From Planktotalea sp. (GTDB lineage Bacteria > Pseudomonadota > Alphaproteobacteria > Rhodobacterales > Rhodobacteraceae): 64,000 nucleotides of DNA. The stretch is from the NCBI RefSeq assembly GCF_018607995.1, contig NZ_JABBAL010000039.1, positions 1-64,000 of the forward strand. The letters run 5' to 3'. The notes beneath the pieces are model-generated. The model had not been told where the DNA came from, made no database searches, and worked only from the letters and a program-made list of their open reading frames with translations. The stretch's first letter is position 1. Each line of letters opens with the position of its first letter. The translations under genes were made by a program, and so were the position numbers. Positions 17,483 through 26,865 of the stretch are shown in pieces.

Positions 17483-18211
17483 ATGAAAATTGATCCCTCC
17501 TCCAAAGCGGACTTGTCTGCGCAGATCGCCAAAGCCATTCGCGACGCCATTGTAAGCGGCGCGCTGATCGTGGACGAGCGATTGCCATCTGAAGCGGAAC
17601 TGTCCGAGCAATTCGAAGTCAGCCGCGCGACGGTGCGTGAAGCATTGAAGCGCCTTGCCGCGCAAAGCCTGATCCGCACGCAGCGCGGTGCTTTTGGGGG
17701 CGCCTTTGTCAATCGGTTGAGTTTTGAAGAAGCTTACGGCCAGCAGATCACCACATCGACGCTTTTGCTGTCAATGAATGCCGTGAGTTTTGAAACAGCC
17801 TGCGAAGCACGGTTTGCGCTCGAAAGTGCTTGCGCGCCTTTGGCCGCGACGCGGCGCACCGCGGATCATCTAGCAACTATGCGCGCAGAGATTTTTCGTC
17901 AAACACAGCCCGGTCTCTCGGATGAAGGATGGTGCGCGAGTGACGTTGCCTTTCACCGCGCGCTGGTCGATGCGGCGGGCAATCCTGTGTTGTCTTACCA
18001 GCTCGCAGGGGCGGTTGAGGCGATGCAACCTTTGATGAACATGATCACCTTTACGGCGCGTTCGCGCGGAAAAATCGTGTCACTCCACACAAAAATCGTA
18101 GATTTTTGCGATGCAGGAGATGGTGCAGGAATTGAGGAAATTCTGGAAGCGCTTGCGCTTTACACGCGGCAATTGGGTCAGGAAATGGCACAAAAGAAAA
18201 CGACGTCCTAA
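17483..18211 (+). CDS. FadR-subfamily GntR transcriptional regulator
   Basis: This 242-residue protein has an N-terminal winged helix (about 10-75) containing LPSEAELSEQFEVSRATVRE and LIRTQRGAFGGAFV. A helical FCD ligand-binding domain follows, with ARFALESACAPLAA, DVAFHRALVDAAGNPVLSY and HTKIVDFCDAGD; the Asp/His pattern fits metal-assisted binding of a small acid. In Ruegeria pomeroyi a GntR gene also sits beside dmdA. Here it is divergent from the operon across the palindrome and is the obvious candidate regulator. The ligand (DMSP, acrylate, or a CoA ester) is not deducible. Confidence 0.88.
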   Translation: MKIDPSSKADLSAQIAKAIRDAIVSGALIVDERLPSEAELSEQFEVSRATVREALKRLAAQSLIRTQRGAFGGAFVNRLSFEEAYGQQITTSTLLLSMNAVSFETACEARFALESACAPLAATRRTADHLATMRAEIFRQTQPGLSDEGWCASDVAFHRALVDAAGNPVLSYQLAGAVEAMQPLMNMITFTARSRGKIVSLHTKIVDFCDAGDGAGIEEILEALALYTRQLGQEMAQKKTTS

Positions 18212-18253
18212 TCGGGGCGTAAATTTTTCCAGAACAACTTTGGGAGCTCTGAA

Positions 18254-18604
18254 ATGATCGATACGCTTAATGTCATCGTAGCACTGATGACCATCGCCTT
18301 CGGAGCGTTTGGATTTCTGGCGCCGCGCTACACGGCGTCTGCCCTTGATCTCAAGGTCAGTGAAAGCACCATGGGTCTTAGCGAGATGCGTGCCTCTGTT
18401 GGCGGCTTGTTTGTGGCGATGGGACTATTTTGTATTTGGAGCAGCTTACCCATTGCCTTTGCAATGCTCGGCATTGCCTATGCCGGTGCCGCACTTGGGC
18501 GCTTTGTCTCGCTTATCGCAGACAAGCCGCCCTTAAAGAAAGCCAGCCTGTTTTTCGCATTGGAAGCGGGTCCCGCGGCCTATCTCCTCTTGGCAAATCT
18601 GTAA
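18254..18604 (+). CDS. Small membrane protein, DUF4345-like
   Basis: This 116-residue protein has four hydrophobic segments: about 2-22, 48-64, 65-82 and 98-115. SEMRASVGGLFVAMGLF and GAALGRFVSLIADK resemble DUF4345 proteins, whose function is unknown. It follows gntR by 42 bases on the same strand and could be co-transcribed. The family name is from pattern memory; topology is seen directly. Confidence 0.65.
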   Translation: MIDTLNVIVALMTIAFGAFGFLAPRYTASALDLKVSESTMGLSEMRASVGGLFVAMGLFCIWSSLPIAFAMLGIAYAGAALGRFVSLIADKPPLKKASLFFALEAGPAAYLLLANL

Positions 18605-18629
18605 GCCCTTCCTATATATAAGATGTTCG

Positions 18630-18945
18630 CAAGAACTATGGACATAAACGCGCTCGCAATAAGCGGTTCGGACCCGGGGGCGGTACCCGGCGACTCCACC
18701 AATCACCCGTTCATTTGACGGCGGAGGGGGTCGAAATAGGATCGACGAACGTCTAAAGGGGTTAGCTTTGTTTCGGCTGGGTGCCACCGTATCGGCCCAA
18801 AATGTACAATTGCAAATGACAATCGTGCTCCAGTAGCGATGGCTGCGTAAGCAGTTTCAGCTTCTGAAACTTAACTCCTTAGGTTTAGCGACTTAAGGCG
18901 GGGTTCGCAGGTACCTGGCAACAGAAACCTGCACTTTACAGCCTC
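18630..18945 (+). ncRNA. ssrA: Two-piece (circularly permuted) tmRNA
   Basis: This RNA rescues stalled ribosomes. The acceptor piece comes first: its T-arm stem CCGGG/CCCGG (18673-18689) is followed by CGACTCC and ACCA ending at 18700. A 26-base spacer (18701-18726) separates it from the coding piece, whose 5' end GGGGTCG (18727-18733) pairs with CGACTCC to rebuild the acceptor stem. GGATCGACG matches the conserved tmRNA 5' domain. The tag frame runs from 18812 to 18850 and encodes ANDNRAPVAMAA plus TAA. The permuted order is characteristic of alphaproteobacteria. Outer boundaries are approximate. Confidence 0.92.
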
Positions 18946-18960
18946 GTATTTGAAGAAAGA

Positions 18961-18975
18961 GAGGGCTTTGCCCTC
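18961..18975. terminator. Short hairpin between ssrA and the PaaG-like gene
   Basis: GAGGGC and GCCCTC form a six-pair stem with a three-base loop between the convergent ssrA and paaG-like gene. On the minus strand the following bases are T-rich (TCTTTCTTC), so it may end the paaG transcript, and by symmetry ssrA. No uninterrupted T-run is present. Confidence 0.45.
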
Positions 18976-19028
18976 ATCTCAGCAAGCTGGACCTCACTCG
19001 GATATTTATAGAAATCAGAAGCGCAAAG

Positions 19029-19805
19029 TTAGCGCCCTTCAAATTCCGCCGTACGTTTGTCTAGGAAGGCAAGCACGCCTTCTTTGAAATCTCGGGTTTT
19101 TCCGCATTTGCCTTGGAGTTTCGCCTCGAGCGTCAGTTGATCTTCAAGAGAATTTTCAAACGACGCGCGGATGGCGGTTTTGGCTTCTGCATAGGCTGCT
19201 GTCGGACCGTTTGCCAGATACTGAGCGCGGGCTTTCCATGTCTCTGCGAAGTCAGCGTCTCGAACCGCTTCCCAGATCATCCCCCAACGTTCTGCTTGAG
19301 TTGCGCTGATCTTATCTGCAAAAAGCGCAGCCCCCATCGCTTTCGCCATACCGATCTGGCGCGGCATAAAGTAAGTGCCGCCCGCATCTGGAATCAGGCC
19401 GATTTTGGTGAAGGCTTGCATGAAAAACGCGCGCTCCGATGCAATCACCACATCGGCCCCAAGCGCAAGATTTGCGCCCGCGCCCGCCGCCGCGCCATTT
19501 ACCGCGCTTATGGTCGGCACAGGGCAATCTGTGATCGCTGCGAGCATAGGTTGGTATTCATCACGCAGCGTGCGTTCGAGATCAATATTGGCCGCATTCG
19601 CGCGATCACCGAGGTCCTGGCCCGAGCAGAACGCCCGCCCTGCCCCTGTGAGCACAACAACGCGCGCCTCACGCCCGCCAGAGCGCACAGCATCAGTGAT
19701 CTCTGCACGCATTTGCGCATCAAGGGCGTTCATAACTTCAGGACGATTCAATGTTATCGTCGCGACCCCATCCGCCACGACATATGTGATGGTCTTATAA
19801 TCCAT
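19029..19805 (-). CDS. paaG: Enoyl-CoA hydratase/isomerase, PaaG-like
   Basis: This crotonase-fold enzyme (258 residues) has the oxyanion-hole segments GAGRAFCSGQDLGDRA and VNGAAAGAGANLALGADVVI, then AFTKIGLIPDAGGTYFMPR. The SGQDL and IPDAGGTYF motifs are typical of PaaG, which isomerises ring-epoxidised phenylacetyl-CoA to the oxepin. No other paa gene is in the window, so a general enoyl-CoA hydratase role is possible. It follows ccmH on the same strand after 33 bases, a neighbourhood I associate with roseobacters. Confidence 0.72.
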   Translation of the reverse strand: MDYKTITYVVADGVATITLNRPEVMNALDAQMRAEITDAVRSGGREARVVVLTGAGRAFCSGQDLGDRANAANIDLERTLRDEYQPMLAAITDCPVPTISAVNGAAAGAGANLALGADVVIASERAFFMQAFTKIGLIPDAGGTYFMPRQIGMAKAMGAALFADKISATQAERWGMIWEAVRDADFAETWKARAQYLANGPTAAYAEAKTAIRASFENSLEDQLTLEAKLQGKCGKTRDFKEGVLAFLDKRTAEFEGR

Positions 19806-19838
19806 TGATCGTCCCCGTTCCTTGTCTTTCGGCGCCGC

Positions 19839-20297
19839 TCACTCGTCGTTGAGCAACTCTGCCAATCTTGATTTTTCAACATCGCTCAGCGCGTCGATGC
19901 TTTGCTCGGACGCCTTTTCGCGTCCGCGCAAATACGCAAACCCCACGCCGCCCGCGAGACACAACATGAGCGGACCCGCCGCCCAAAGCAACCAGTTGGA
20001 ACCTGTGACGGTGGGTCGAAGCAGCACATATTCACCGTATCGATCTACAATAAAGGTAATCGCTTGCTCATCTGTGTCGCCCTGCAACAATCGCTCACGC
20101 AGCAAAATCCGCAAATCGCGCGCAAGCGAGGCGTCACTTTCGTCAATTGACTCGTTCTGACAGACCAAACAACGCAGCCCTTTGGAGAGACCACGCGCGC
20201 GTTGTTCCAGCACAGGATCGTCCAACACTTCGTCAGGCTGCACTGCTCCCAAAGGCAAAGCCAGCAACATGCAAATGGCAACAATGAGATATCTCAT
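19839..20297 (-). CDS. ccmH: Cytochrome c maturation protein CcmH
   Basis: This 152-residue membrane-anchored thiol-disulfide protein acts on apocytochrome c in the periplasm and works with CcmF. A signal peptide or anchor (1-19) is followed by the motif RCLVCQN with C43 and C46. A membrane helix at about 104-127 follows and a short charged tail ends the protein. The start overlaps the ccmF end by four bases. Length matches the short alphaproteobacterial CcmH/CycL; the TPR part is a separate gene, ccmI, at 52778. Confidence 0.93.
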   Translation of the reverse strand: MRYLIVAICMLLALPLGAVQPDEVLDDPVLEQRARGLSKGLRCLVCQNESIDESDASLARDLRILLRERLLQGDTDEQAITFIVDRYGEYVLLRPTVTGSNWLLWAAGPLMLCLAGGVGFAYLRGREKASEQSIDALSDVEKSRLAELLNDE

Positions 20298-22252
20298 TCC
20301 GCTGCAACCGTGCGTGTGCGGCGTTTGCTTGCACCTGCACCAACACGGAAACGGCGATCAGACAAGCTTAAGAAACCACCAAGTGCCATCAGCAGAACAC
20401 CCGCCCAAATCCAGTTCGCCAAAGGTTTGATATACGTACGCAGCGTCCAACCACCACCCTCTTGCGGGTCACCGATCACCACATAGACGTCGCGCAAGAA
20501 ACGATAGTCAATTGCAGCCTCCGTCGTTGGCATTTGTGCGACCGGGTAGTTGCGTTTCTCTGGATTTAACACAGCGATCTCTGTGCCATCTTTGCGCAGG
20601 ATCACGCGGCCCATGGTCGAAATATAATTCGGCCCTTGAACACGATCCACACCTTTGAGTTCCAACTCAAAGCCACCAACAATGAATGGCGTGTCAACTT
20701 CAGCAATACGGATGTCTTCCACCTGCCACGCCATCAATCCAGCGATACCAAACATGGTCACGCCAAGTCCGCCATGCGCGACAGCCTTGCCCCAGTCCGC
20801 TCGAGGCAAACGTAGCAAGCGATCCCATTTGCGCTGTGCGCGCATCCAGATATCAAGCGACGCGCCAAAGACGATCCATGCGCCAAGAAACAGACCAATC
20901 GGTCCCATTAGCGAGCGGCCCGTTTGCATAACCCAGACCAGTAAGGCCAAAGCAACCGCAAGCGCGAAGACAAATCGCATTTGATAGGCCGCGCGGCCTA
21001 TCTGACCGCGTTTCCATGCCAGCGTTGAGCCAACGGGTAGGATGACTCCCAATAAAATCATGAAAGGTGTGAAAGCCATGTTGAAAAACGGCGGTCCGAC
21101 GGAGAGTTTTCTGTCCCAAAACATCTCTGCAAACATCGGCCAAAGAGTGCCAACGAAGACGACGAAGCAGGCTACAGCGAGCAAGACGTTATTCGCAACC
21201 AGCGCACTTTCACGGCTGACGACACCGAAAACGCCTTTGGCTTCCATCGCGGAAGCGCGCATCGCGAAAAGGATCAATGCGCCACCTGTGAAGAAGCCAA
21301 GGATCATCAAGATGAACACGCCACGCTCTGGATCATTGGCGAAGGCATGCACCGATGTCAAAAGGCCGGAGCGCACAATGAATGTGCCAATCAATGAAAA
21401 GCCGAAGGCGAGAATTGCCAGCAAGATCGTCCAACTTTTCAGACTTTCGCGTTTTTCCACTACGATGGCCGAATGCAACAAGGCGGCTGCCAATAGCCAA
21501 GGCATGAAGGACGCGTTTTCAACCGGATCCCAGAACCAGAAACCACCCCAGCCAAGCTCATAATAGGCCCACCAAGATCCTAGTCCGATGCCGATTGACA
21601 GGAAGATCCATGCCGCCAAGGTCCAAGGCCGAACCCAACGGGCCCATGCTGCATCAACACGGCCCTCCAACAAAGCTGCAACCGCGAAAGAGAATGCCAT
21701 CGAGAGACCCACATAACCGAGATATAAGAAAGGTGGATGGAAGGCCAAGCCGGGATCTTGCAAGAGCGGATTGAGATCTTGGCCATCAAACGGTGGTACT
21801 GCAAGGCGCAAGAACGGGTTGGATGTAAAAATGATGAAGGCGAAGAACGCAACGGCGACCGCAGATTGAACCGCCAATACGCGCGCACGCAAAGTTGGTG
21901 GCAAGTTCCCGCCAAACCAAGCAGCGCATGCCCCGAAGAGCGTCAAGATCAACACCCAAAGCAGCATGGAACCTTCGTGATTGCCCCAGACTCCACTAAT
22001 TTTATAAAGCATCGGTTTCGCTGAGTGCGAGTTTAGCCATACCAATCGAAGCGAGAAGTCCGAGGTCACAAACGCATAAGTGAGTGCTGCGAAGGCAAAG
22101 CCTGTAAACAGAAACTGCATCTTGGCGGCAGGTTCGGCCACAGCCATCCAGCCATACCATTGTTTATGCGCGCCGATTAGCGGCACAACTGCCTGCACAA
22201 TGGCAATAAGAAATGCGAGGATAAGGGCGAAATGTCCGAGCTCTGTAATCAT
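20294..22252 (-). CDS. ccmF: Cytochrome c heme lyase subunit CcmF
   Basis: This multi-spanning membrane protein (about 652 residues from this start) attaches heme to apocytochrome c together with CcmH. It contains the WWD heme-handling motif (WGGFWFWDPVENASFMPW), conserved histidines in SGVWGNHEGSMLLWVL and FHPPFLYLGYVG, and a large C-terminal periplasmic loop (DTPFIVGGFELELKGVD). ATG 22252 (MITELGHFALILAFL) is chosen over an upstream in-frame start, because the 21 extra residues are basic and not conserved in the family. It is intact although the genes just upstream are broken. Confidence 0.94.
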   Translation of the reverse strand: MITELGHFALILAFLIAIVQAVVPLIGAHKQWYGWMAVAEPAAKMQFLFTGFAFAALTYAFVTSDFSLRLVWLNSHSAKPMLYKISGVWGNHEGSMLLWVLILTLFGACAAWFGGNLPPTLRARVLAVQSAVAVAFFAFIIFTSNPFLRLAVPPFDGQDLNPLLQDPGLAFHPPFLYLGYVGLSMAFSFAVAALLEGRVDAAWARWVRPWTLAAWIFLSIGIGLGSWWAYYELGWGGFWFWDPVENASFMPWLLAAALLHSAIVVEKRESLKSWTILLAILAFGFSLIGTFIVRSGLLTSVHAFANDPERGVFILMILGFFTGGALILFAMRASAMEAKGVFGVVSRESALVANNVLLAVACFVVFVGTLWPMFAEMFWDRKLSVGPPFFNMAFTPFMILLGVILPVGSTLAWKRGQIGRAAYQMRFVFALAVALALLVWVMQTGRSLMGPIGLFLGAWIVFGASLDIWMRAQRKWDRLLRLPRADWGKAVAHGGLGVTMFGIAGLMAWQVEDIRIAEVDTPFIVGGFELELKGVDRVQGPNYISTMGRVILRKDGTEIAVLNPEKRNYPVAQMPTTEAAIDYRFLRDVYVVIGDPQEGGGWTLRTYIKPLANWIWAGVLLMALGGFLSLSDRRFRVGAGASKRRTRTVAAE

Positions 22253-22327
22253 GCGAGAAAGTATAGTGCGCAGGATGCTGCGCGCCAATGGAAATCGCAG
22301 CCTTTCTCGGTTCACATTGTCGCGGGA

Positions 22328-22903
22328 TCAACGCTGTAGAAGTGCCCAGTCTTGCAGTGCTGCATTGTTCGGAAACGTTTTTTGAGATTTTGGAGATTGA
22401 ACAACTGGGGCCATCTTCGCAGGCTGAACGGCGCGCGTCCGTTTTATCCCCTCCTACGCGTCCAAGTTATTCATCACAGTCGGTGCAAGCGCGAGCGCTG
22501 CTGCGACTTGTTTTTGAAACTGCTGGTTTTCACATGATGGCGTGCGCCAAAATAGAGCGACACGATTGCACCGAGCAGCCACCACGAGGATTCCGGCACC
22601 AATGCGACACCTTGCATACGGGTAGCAAACCAAATCGGATCCACCATCACGGAGACGAACAAACCAAGGTGCCAAGCGCCATCGCCGGCCTTGGTATGCG
22701 GTTCAACGCATCCATGAGCCGATCAAACAGGCCCCTCTGCACGACTACAAACTCGATCGCAAACTGCGCAAAAGTATCGCTTCGCATCACCGCTTCACGT
22801 GCAGCACCTTTTTCAGCGTTTTCAATAAAAACCTCCGCGGTGTCGCGGATCAGATTGCCACCGGTGCCGAACACCATTCCAAAAATTTGATAATCAAGCC
22901 CAT
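22328..22903 (-). pseudogene. 3TM holin-family protein, broken
   Basis: ATG 22903 overlaps the end of the muramidase gene. A frame change in the first dozen codons leads to IFGMVFGTGGNLIRDTAEVF and RRGLFDRLMDALNRIPRPAM-like sequence (here QRGLFDRLMDALNRIPRPAM). Another change near 22660 moves to FVSVMVDPIWFATRMQGVAL and WWLLGAIVSLYFGARHH, which carry the membrane helices. A further change and a TAG near 22450 precede the tail NNAALQDWALLQR, which ends at 22328. This is the roseobacter holin paired with an N-acetylmuramidase between ccmE and ccmF. At least three lesions exclude a functional product. Confidence 0.85.
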
Positions 22904-23519
22904 TTTGCGATCCTTTGCTGAAATTGTGTTTGAGAGAGCCGATATTTTGCAGCCATGAACTCCTCAGCGCAGGTGATCCAGCCGCCTTTGCGCCCTGCCA
23001 AGTACGCGCGTATTTGCGGCTGGTGGGGCGCTTGTCGGCTAGACGGAAATCGTAATTGCGACGCTCAATCGCATAGGCATCATTCATGTGATCCGGGACC
23101 GCATCGAACGCGCGCGCGGCGGCCGCAATGGTCAAAGGGCCGATGACCCCATTAACCGCGCAGTCAAACCCAAAATTGCGGATTAAACGTTGTAAAATCT
23201 TAACCGCATTGCTGCCCGCGTTCACATACATGTCAAACACGCTTTCCTGCAAAGACTTCGGCAGGTGCGCGATGCGCGGCCCTACAAAATCATGCGTGAT
23301 GAAAACCTCAACCGCTTGAGCACGGGTCAAACAACGCACATCTGCGGACGTAATGGCGCCATCCTTGTTGAGATCCAAGCCAAGCCTGCGCATCGTGTGG
23401 ATCGTCACGCCATGATTGGTTGCACCACCGGGATCTTGCGGATCATTCACAAAGTCGCAGCCGCGGCGCACAATCTCATGTGCCAATGCGCGCACGTCTT
23501 CATTTCGGGTAATGGGCAT
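22894..23519 (-). pseudogene. Holin-associated N-acetylmuramidase (GH108-like), broken
   Basis: From ATG 23519 the frame encodes a peptidoglycan hydrolase: FVNDPQDPGGATNHGVTIHT, then ESVFDMYVNAGSNAVKILQR, VNGVIGPLTIAAAARAF and RRNYDFRLADKRPTSRKYAR. Near 22995 the C-terminus moves to another frame (RKGGWITCAEEFMAAKYRLS) and ends at 22894. The frame change and an early holin frame change cancel, so the raw frame reads as an artificial muramidase-holin chimera. The catalytic glutamate expected before GGFVNDP is also gone (RRGCDFVNDP), a second sign of decay. Confidence 0.85.
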
Positions 23520-23607
23520 GATCCGTCCTCTTAGCAAGTAAACTGACAGGGAATCTAGCGAACGGTGGTTAATGAAGCGCTACGTCAGCGACCACACAAG
23601 GATGCCC

Positions 23608-24057
23608 TTAGCTTTCAGGCTCTTGATAGACGCCTTGGGCTTTCAAGGCATCGACGACCTCTGCGGGCATATAGGTTTCGTCATGTTTCGCAAGTATTTC
23701 AGTGGCTTCAAAGACGCCGTTTATGTAACTTCCTGTACCGACCATGCCTTGATTTTCCTCAAACAGGTCGGGCAGCACACCCGTAAACGTCACTGGAATG
23801 CTCGCCCCACCATCCGTCACCGAAAAGCGAATGACCTCGCCTACACCGCGCTCGATAGAGTCTTCTTCGACCAAACCGCCAATGCGAAACACTTCACTGG
23901 GCGCTGGCGGTTCCGCGATAATCTGGCTTGGTGCGCGAAAGAAATTGATCCCGTCGCGCATCGCATAGCCGATCAAAGCGGAGGATAGTGCCAGTGCAAC
24001 CACGGCCACAGCCACGACCTGAATACGGCGCTTTTTCTTTAGTCCAGACATTGCCAT
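23608..24057 (-). CDS. ccmE: Heme chaperone CcmE
   Basis: This 149-residue protein has one membrane anchor (about 12-32) and a periplasmic OB-fold. It binds heme covalently through H125 in LAKHDETYMP and passes it to CcmF; Y129 completes the conserved pair. Start MAMSGLKKKRR gives a basic cytoplasmic tip. It follows argC after 19 bases, and ccmF/ccmH lie downstream beyond the dead muramidase-holin pair. Confidence 0.94.
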   Translation of the reverse strand: MAMSGLKKKRRIQVVAVAVVALALSSALIGYAMRDGINFFRAPSQIIAEPPAPSEVFRIGGLVEEDSIERGVGEVIRFSVTDGGASIPVTFTGVLPDLFEENQGMVGTGSYINGVFEATEILAKHDETYMPAEVVDALKAQGVYQEPES

Positions 24058-24076
24058 TTTGGCCCCTCCCGACCCG

Positions 24077-25105
24077 CTATGGGAAACATGGCGCGAGCAT
24101 AAGACCCGCAGTTTCAGGCAGATCTAACATCAGATTAGCATTCTGCAAGGCCTGCCCGCTGCTCCCTTTTGTCAAATTATCAAGCGCAGCAATCACGATG
24201 GCACGACCTTCGATCCGATCAGCCGCAACACCTATATGACAGAAATTCGACCCGCGTACATGATGCGTGCTGGGTGTTTCACCCATGGGCAGTACTTCGA
24301 TAAACAGTTCGTCCTTGTATTGCGCAACTAACGTGTTGTGAATGATTTGCGCATCTCCCGACACATAGCCCGTCGCCAAAATACCGCGGTTTGCTGGGAT
24401 CAGATGCGGAGTGAACTGAATGCGTACATCCCGGCCTGCAAGTGCAGAGAACTCCTGATCGAACTCGCCCAAATGACGATGCGTGCTGCCAACCGCATAG
24501 GCGGCGTAGCCTTCGGATAATTCAGCGTGCAGCAAGTTTTCTTTCAAGCTCCGCCCTGCCCCAGAGACCGCGCATTTGAGATCTAGGATGATATCCTCAA
24601 GCCCAATCACACCCGCCGCAATCAACGGCCGCAACAAAAATTGTCCAGCCGCCGCATTGCAGCCAGTCCCCGCCACAAGCCGAGCATTTGCAATTTCATC
24701 ACGATAGAATTCGGTGAGTCCATAGACGGCCTCGCCCTGAATCTCAGTGGCGCTATGAGGATTACCGTACCATTTTTCATAAGCCTCAGGATCGCGCAGA
24801 CGGAAGTCTGCGCTTAGATCAACGATCTTTAGATCACGCGGCAATTTAGCAATCACCTCTTGGCTGGTCTTATGCGGCAAAGCGCAAAACGCCAAATCAA
24901 TGCCTGAGAAATCGATCTCCACAATCTTCACCAGATCGGGCAAATCAAGATGGCGCAAATGTGGGAAAACCTGCGCAAGCGGTTGGCCTGCTTTACGCTC
25001 CGCCGAGAGCGCCTTGATGCGCATGCTGGGATGTGTGGCAATGAGCCGGATCAACTCTGCGCCTGTATAACCGGATGCCCCTAGAATGGCGATATTCTGT
25101 GTCAT
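24077..25105 (-). CDS. argC: N-acetyl-gamma-glutamyl-phosphate reductase
   Basis: This enzyme performs the third step of arginine biosynthesis, NADPH reduction of N-acetylglutamyl phosphate to the semialdehyde. The N-terminal Rossmann motif [15 protein letters not shown] is at 6-20. The active-site cysteine is in [15 protein letters not shown]. The C-terminal part keeps RFTPHLIP-like sequence ([14 protein letters not shown]) and [12 protein letters not shown]. Length 342 is normal. It is flanked by murI upstream and ccmE downstream on the same strand. Confidence 0.95.
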   Translation of the reverse strand: MTQNIAILGASGYTGAELIRLIATHPSMRIKALSAERKAGQPLAQVFPHLRHLDLPDLVKIVEIDFSGIDLAFCALPHKTSQEVIAKLPRDLKIVDLSADFRLRDPEAYEKWYGNPHSATEIQGEAVYGLTEFYRDEIANARLVAGTGCNAAAGQFLLRPLIAAGVIGLEDIILDLKCAVSGAGRSLKENLLHAELSEGYAAYAVGSTHRHLGEFDQEFSALAGRDVRIQFTPHLIPANRGILATGYVSGDAQIIHNTLVAQYKDELFIEVLPMGETPSTHHVRGSNFCHIGVAADRIEGRAIVIAALDNLTKGSSGQALQNANLMLDLPETAGLMLAPCFP

Positions 25106-25138
25106 GTCTTTGATCTTTCGTTGGAAATGTCTTTTGGA

Positions 25139-25951
25139 TTATGCTTGTTCAAAAGAGATTTCTCGTCGCATAAATTGGGTCGCATGGTCACTGACACGCG
25201 CAGGATCACCGCTGGTGAAATAGCGATGCGTCTTGCCAGAGCCTTTGAATTCAGGGCGGCGCGCGAGATAATCCGCAAGACTTTCCGCCACAAGGCCCGC
25301 TTGCGAATAGACTTTCACATCTTCACCCAAAGCTGCCTGAAAATGGGTCTCCATCAACGGATAATGCGTGCAGCCCAAGATAGCCGCCTGTGGTTTGGGC
25401 ATCTTGCGTTTGAGTGCATCCACATGGCTGCGCACCAATGCTTCGGCCAAGATCATATCACCGTCTTCAATCGCATCAACCACGCCACCGCAGGCCTGCG
25501 CTTCCACGTCAACACCAATCGCGCGAAAGGCAAGTTCGCGCTGAAACGCGCGGCTCGCGATTGTTGCTGGAGTGGCAAAAATCGCCACCTCCTTCACTGC
25601 AACTTCGCGTGGCGGGGAGTTGTCGCCCCATTCGCGTTCGGTCAGCGCCTCTATAAGCGGCACGAATACGCCAAGCACGCGTTTGCCCTTTGGCACACCC
25701 GCCTCCTGCATCCGCCGCAAAGCCGCCGCTGAGGCCGTGTTGCACGCCAAAATAACCAGATCGCAGCCATTGGCCCAAAGGTACTCCACCGCCTTTTTTG
25801 TCAGCTGATAAATATCCTCAGAATCGCGCACACCATATGGTGCGTGCGCGCTGTCAGCGTAGTAAACGAATGGCAGGTCAGGCAGACGCGCGCGCGCAGC
25901 ATCAAGCACTGTTAAACCGCCAAGTCCGCTATCGAATACACCAACTGCCAT
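25139..25951 (-). CDS. murI: Glutamate racemase
   Basis: This cofactor-independent racemase supplies D-glutamate for peptidoglycan. It shows [16 protein letters not shown] at the N-terminus and the two catalytic cysteines in [13 protein letters not shown] and [10 protein letters not shown]. At 270 residues it is of normal length. It begins 27 bases after the acyltransferase stop and is followed by argC, consistent with one operon. Confidence 0.94.
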   Translation of the reverse strand: MAVGVFDSGLGGLTVLDAARARLPDLPFVYYADSAHAPYGVRDSEDIYQLTKKAVEYLWANGCDLVILACNTASAAALRRMQEAGVPKGKRVLGVFVPLIEALTEREWGDNSPPREVAVKEVAIFATPATIASRAFQRELAFRAIGVDVEAQACGGVVDAIEDGDMILAEALVRSHVDALKRKMPKPQAAILGCTHYPLMETHFQAALGEDVKVYSQAGLVAESLADYLARRPEFKGSGKTHRYFTSGDPARVSDHATQFMRREISFEQA

Positions 25952-25978
25952 TTCATTCTCCTGACACGCCGCTTTGCT

Positions 25979-26851
25979 TTAATGCGCCGTTTTCTCCCGT
26001 AGATCAAAGTCAAAACCATATGTCGATGCATCTATCGGTGTTGGGGACAGCTCATATGTGCTGGCGCGCAAAAAATCCATCATCTTGCTGGGATTACCTT
26101 TGTGCTTGGCTAGATCATCCGGTGAAATAGGTGCCCCTATGACGACGTTAACTGTGCTTCCGACACCCCTGCGAAATTCGTTAATCAACAAAGACAGCCG
26201 CAAATTAATATGCAGTTGGCTTGCGATTTGAAACATGCGGCTCGTGCGGCCCTCAAAGAAAATAGGGACCACCACCGCGTCAGATCGGGTAATAGTGCGC
26301 GCAGTAAAGCGCCCCCATTCAGGATCAAGCGGCACCCCCCTCGGATGCGCCGCTGTCGAGACTGTTCCGCCAGGGAACACAGCAAGTACGCCACCTGCTG
26401 TAAGATGCTCTAACACGCGTTTGCGGGTATCTAGGTTGGCGTTAACAGCGTCTTTGCTGTTCCCAAACGAAACCGGCAAAACCGCGCTGTCAACCTCAGG
26501 TGCGTTCTGAAACACATCATTAGCAAGAATCCGAAAATCATCGCGCACACGCGACAAGATCAGCCCCAGCATCAGCCCATCCAAAATGCCAAACGGATGA
26601 TTAGCGACCACAACGACGGGACCCTGCTTTGGAATATGACTCAAATCGCCTGAAGAGATGTTCAAGTTCAGGTCATAGCGATCCGCCATCACCTGCCAAA
26701 AACTACGCGTCGTTGTGATCTCTCGTGCATAGTCTTGCGCACGTTTGATCAATCTCGCGCGCCCTGTCAGCGTCTCGATTATACGCACGAAACCCCGCCC
26801 AAAAGCGCTTTGCGCGCAATGGGAATAGCTTATCGCTTTGGCGCTGCGCAT
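25979..26851 (-). CDS. Lysophospholipid/glycerol acyltransferase family protein
   Basis: This 290-residue acyltransferase has the active-site block VVVANHPFGILDGLML, followed by a second block AVFPGGTVSTAAHPRG. Together they fit the PlsC-related group of hemolysin-like or OlsA-like acyltransferases that acylate lysophospholipids or lyso-ornithine lipids. There is no N-terminal membrane domain; association with the inner membrane would be peripheral. Acceptor specificity cannot be read. It lies 14 bases downstream of the indolepyruvate oxidoreductase gene. Confidence 0.78.
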   Translation of the reverse strand: MRSAKAISYSHCAQSAFGRGFVRIIETLTGRARLIKRAQDYAREITTTRSFWQVMADRYDLNLNISSGDLSHIPKQGPVVVVANHPFGILDGLMLGLILSRVRDDFRILANDVFQNAPEVDSAVLPVSFGNSKDAVNANLDTRKRVLEHLTAGGVLAVFPGGTVSTAAHPRGVPLDPEWGRFTARTITRSDAVVVPIFFEGRTSRMFQIASQLHINLRLSLLINEFRRGVGSTVNVVIGAPISPDDLAKHKGNPSKMMDFLRASTYELSPTPIDASTYGFDFDLREKTAH

Positions 26852-26865
26852 CGTCAGTACCGCGC

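Noticed and set aside
22328-23519. Prophage remnant suggested by holin and muramidase
   Set aside because: No terminase, portal, capsid, tail, integrase or att site was seen. The pair sits in the chromosomal ccmE-ccmF interval, where roseobacters carry it normally.
22647-23537. Programmed frameshift or genuine muramidase-holin fusion
   Set aside because: No slippery heptamer with downstream structure was seen, the holin start codon still overlaps the old muramidase stop, and additional stops follow.
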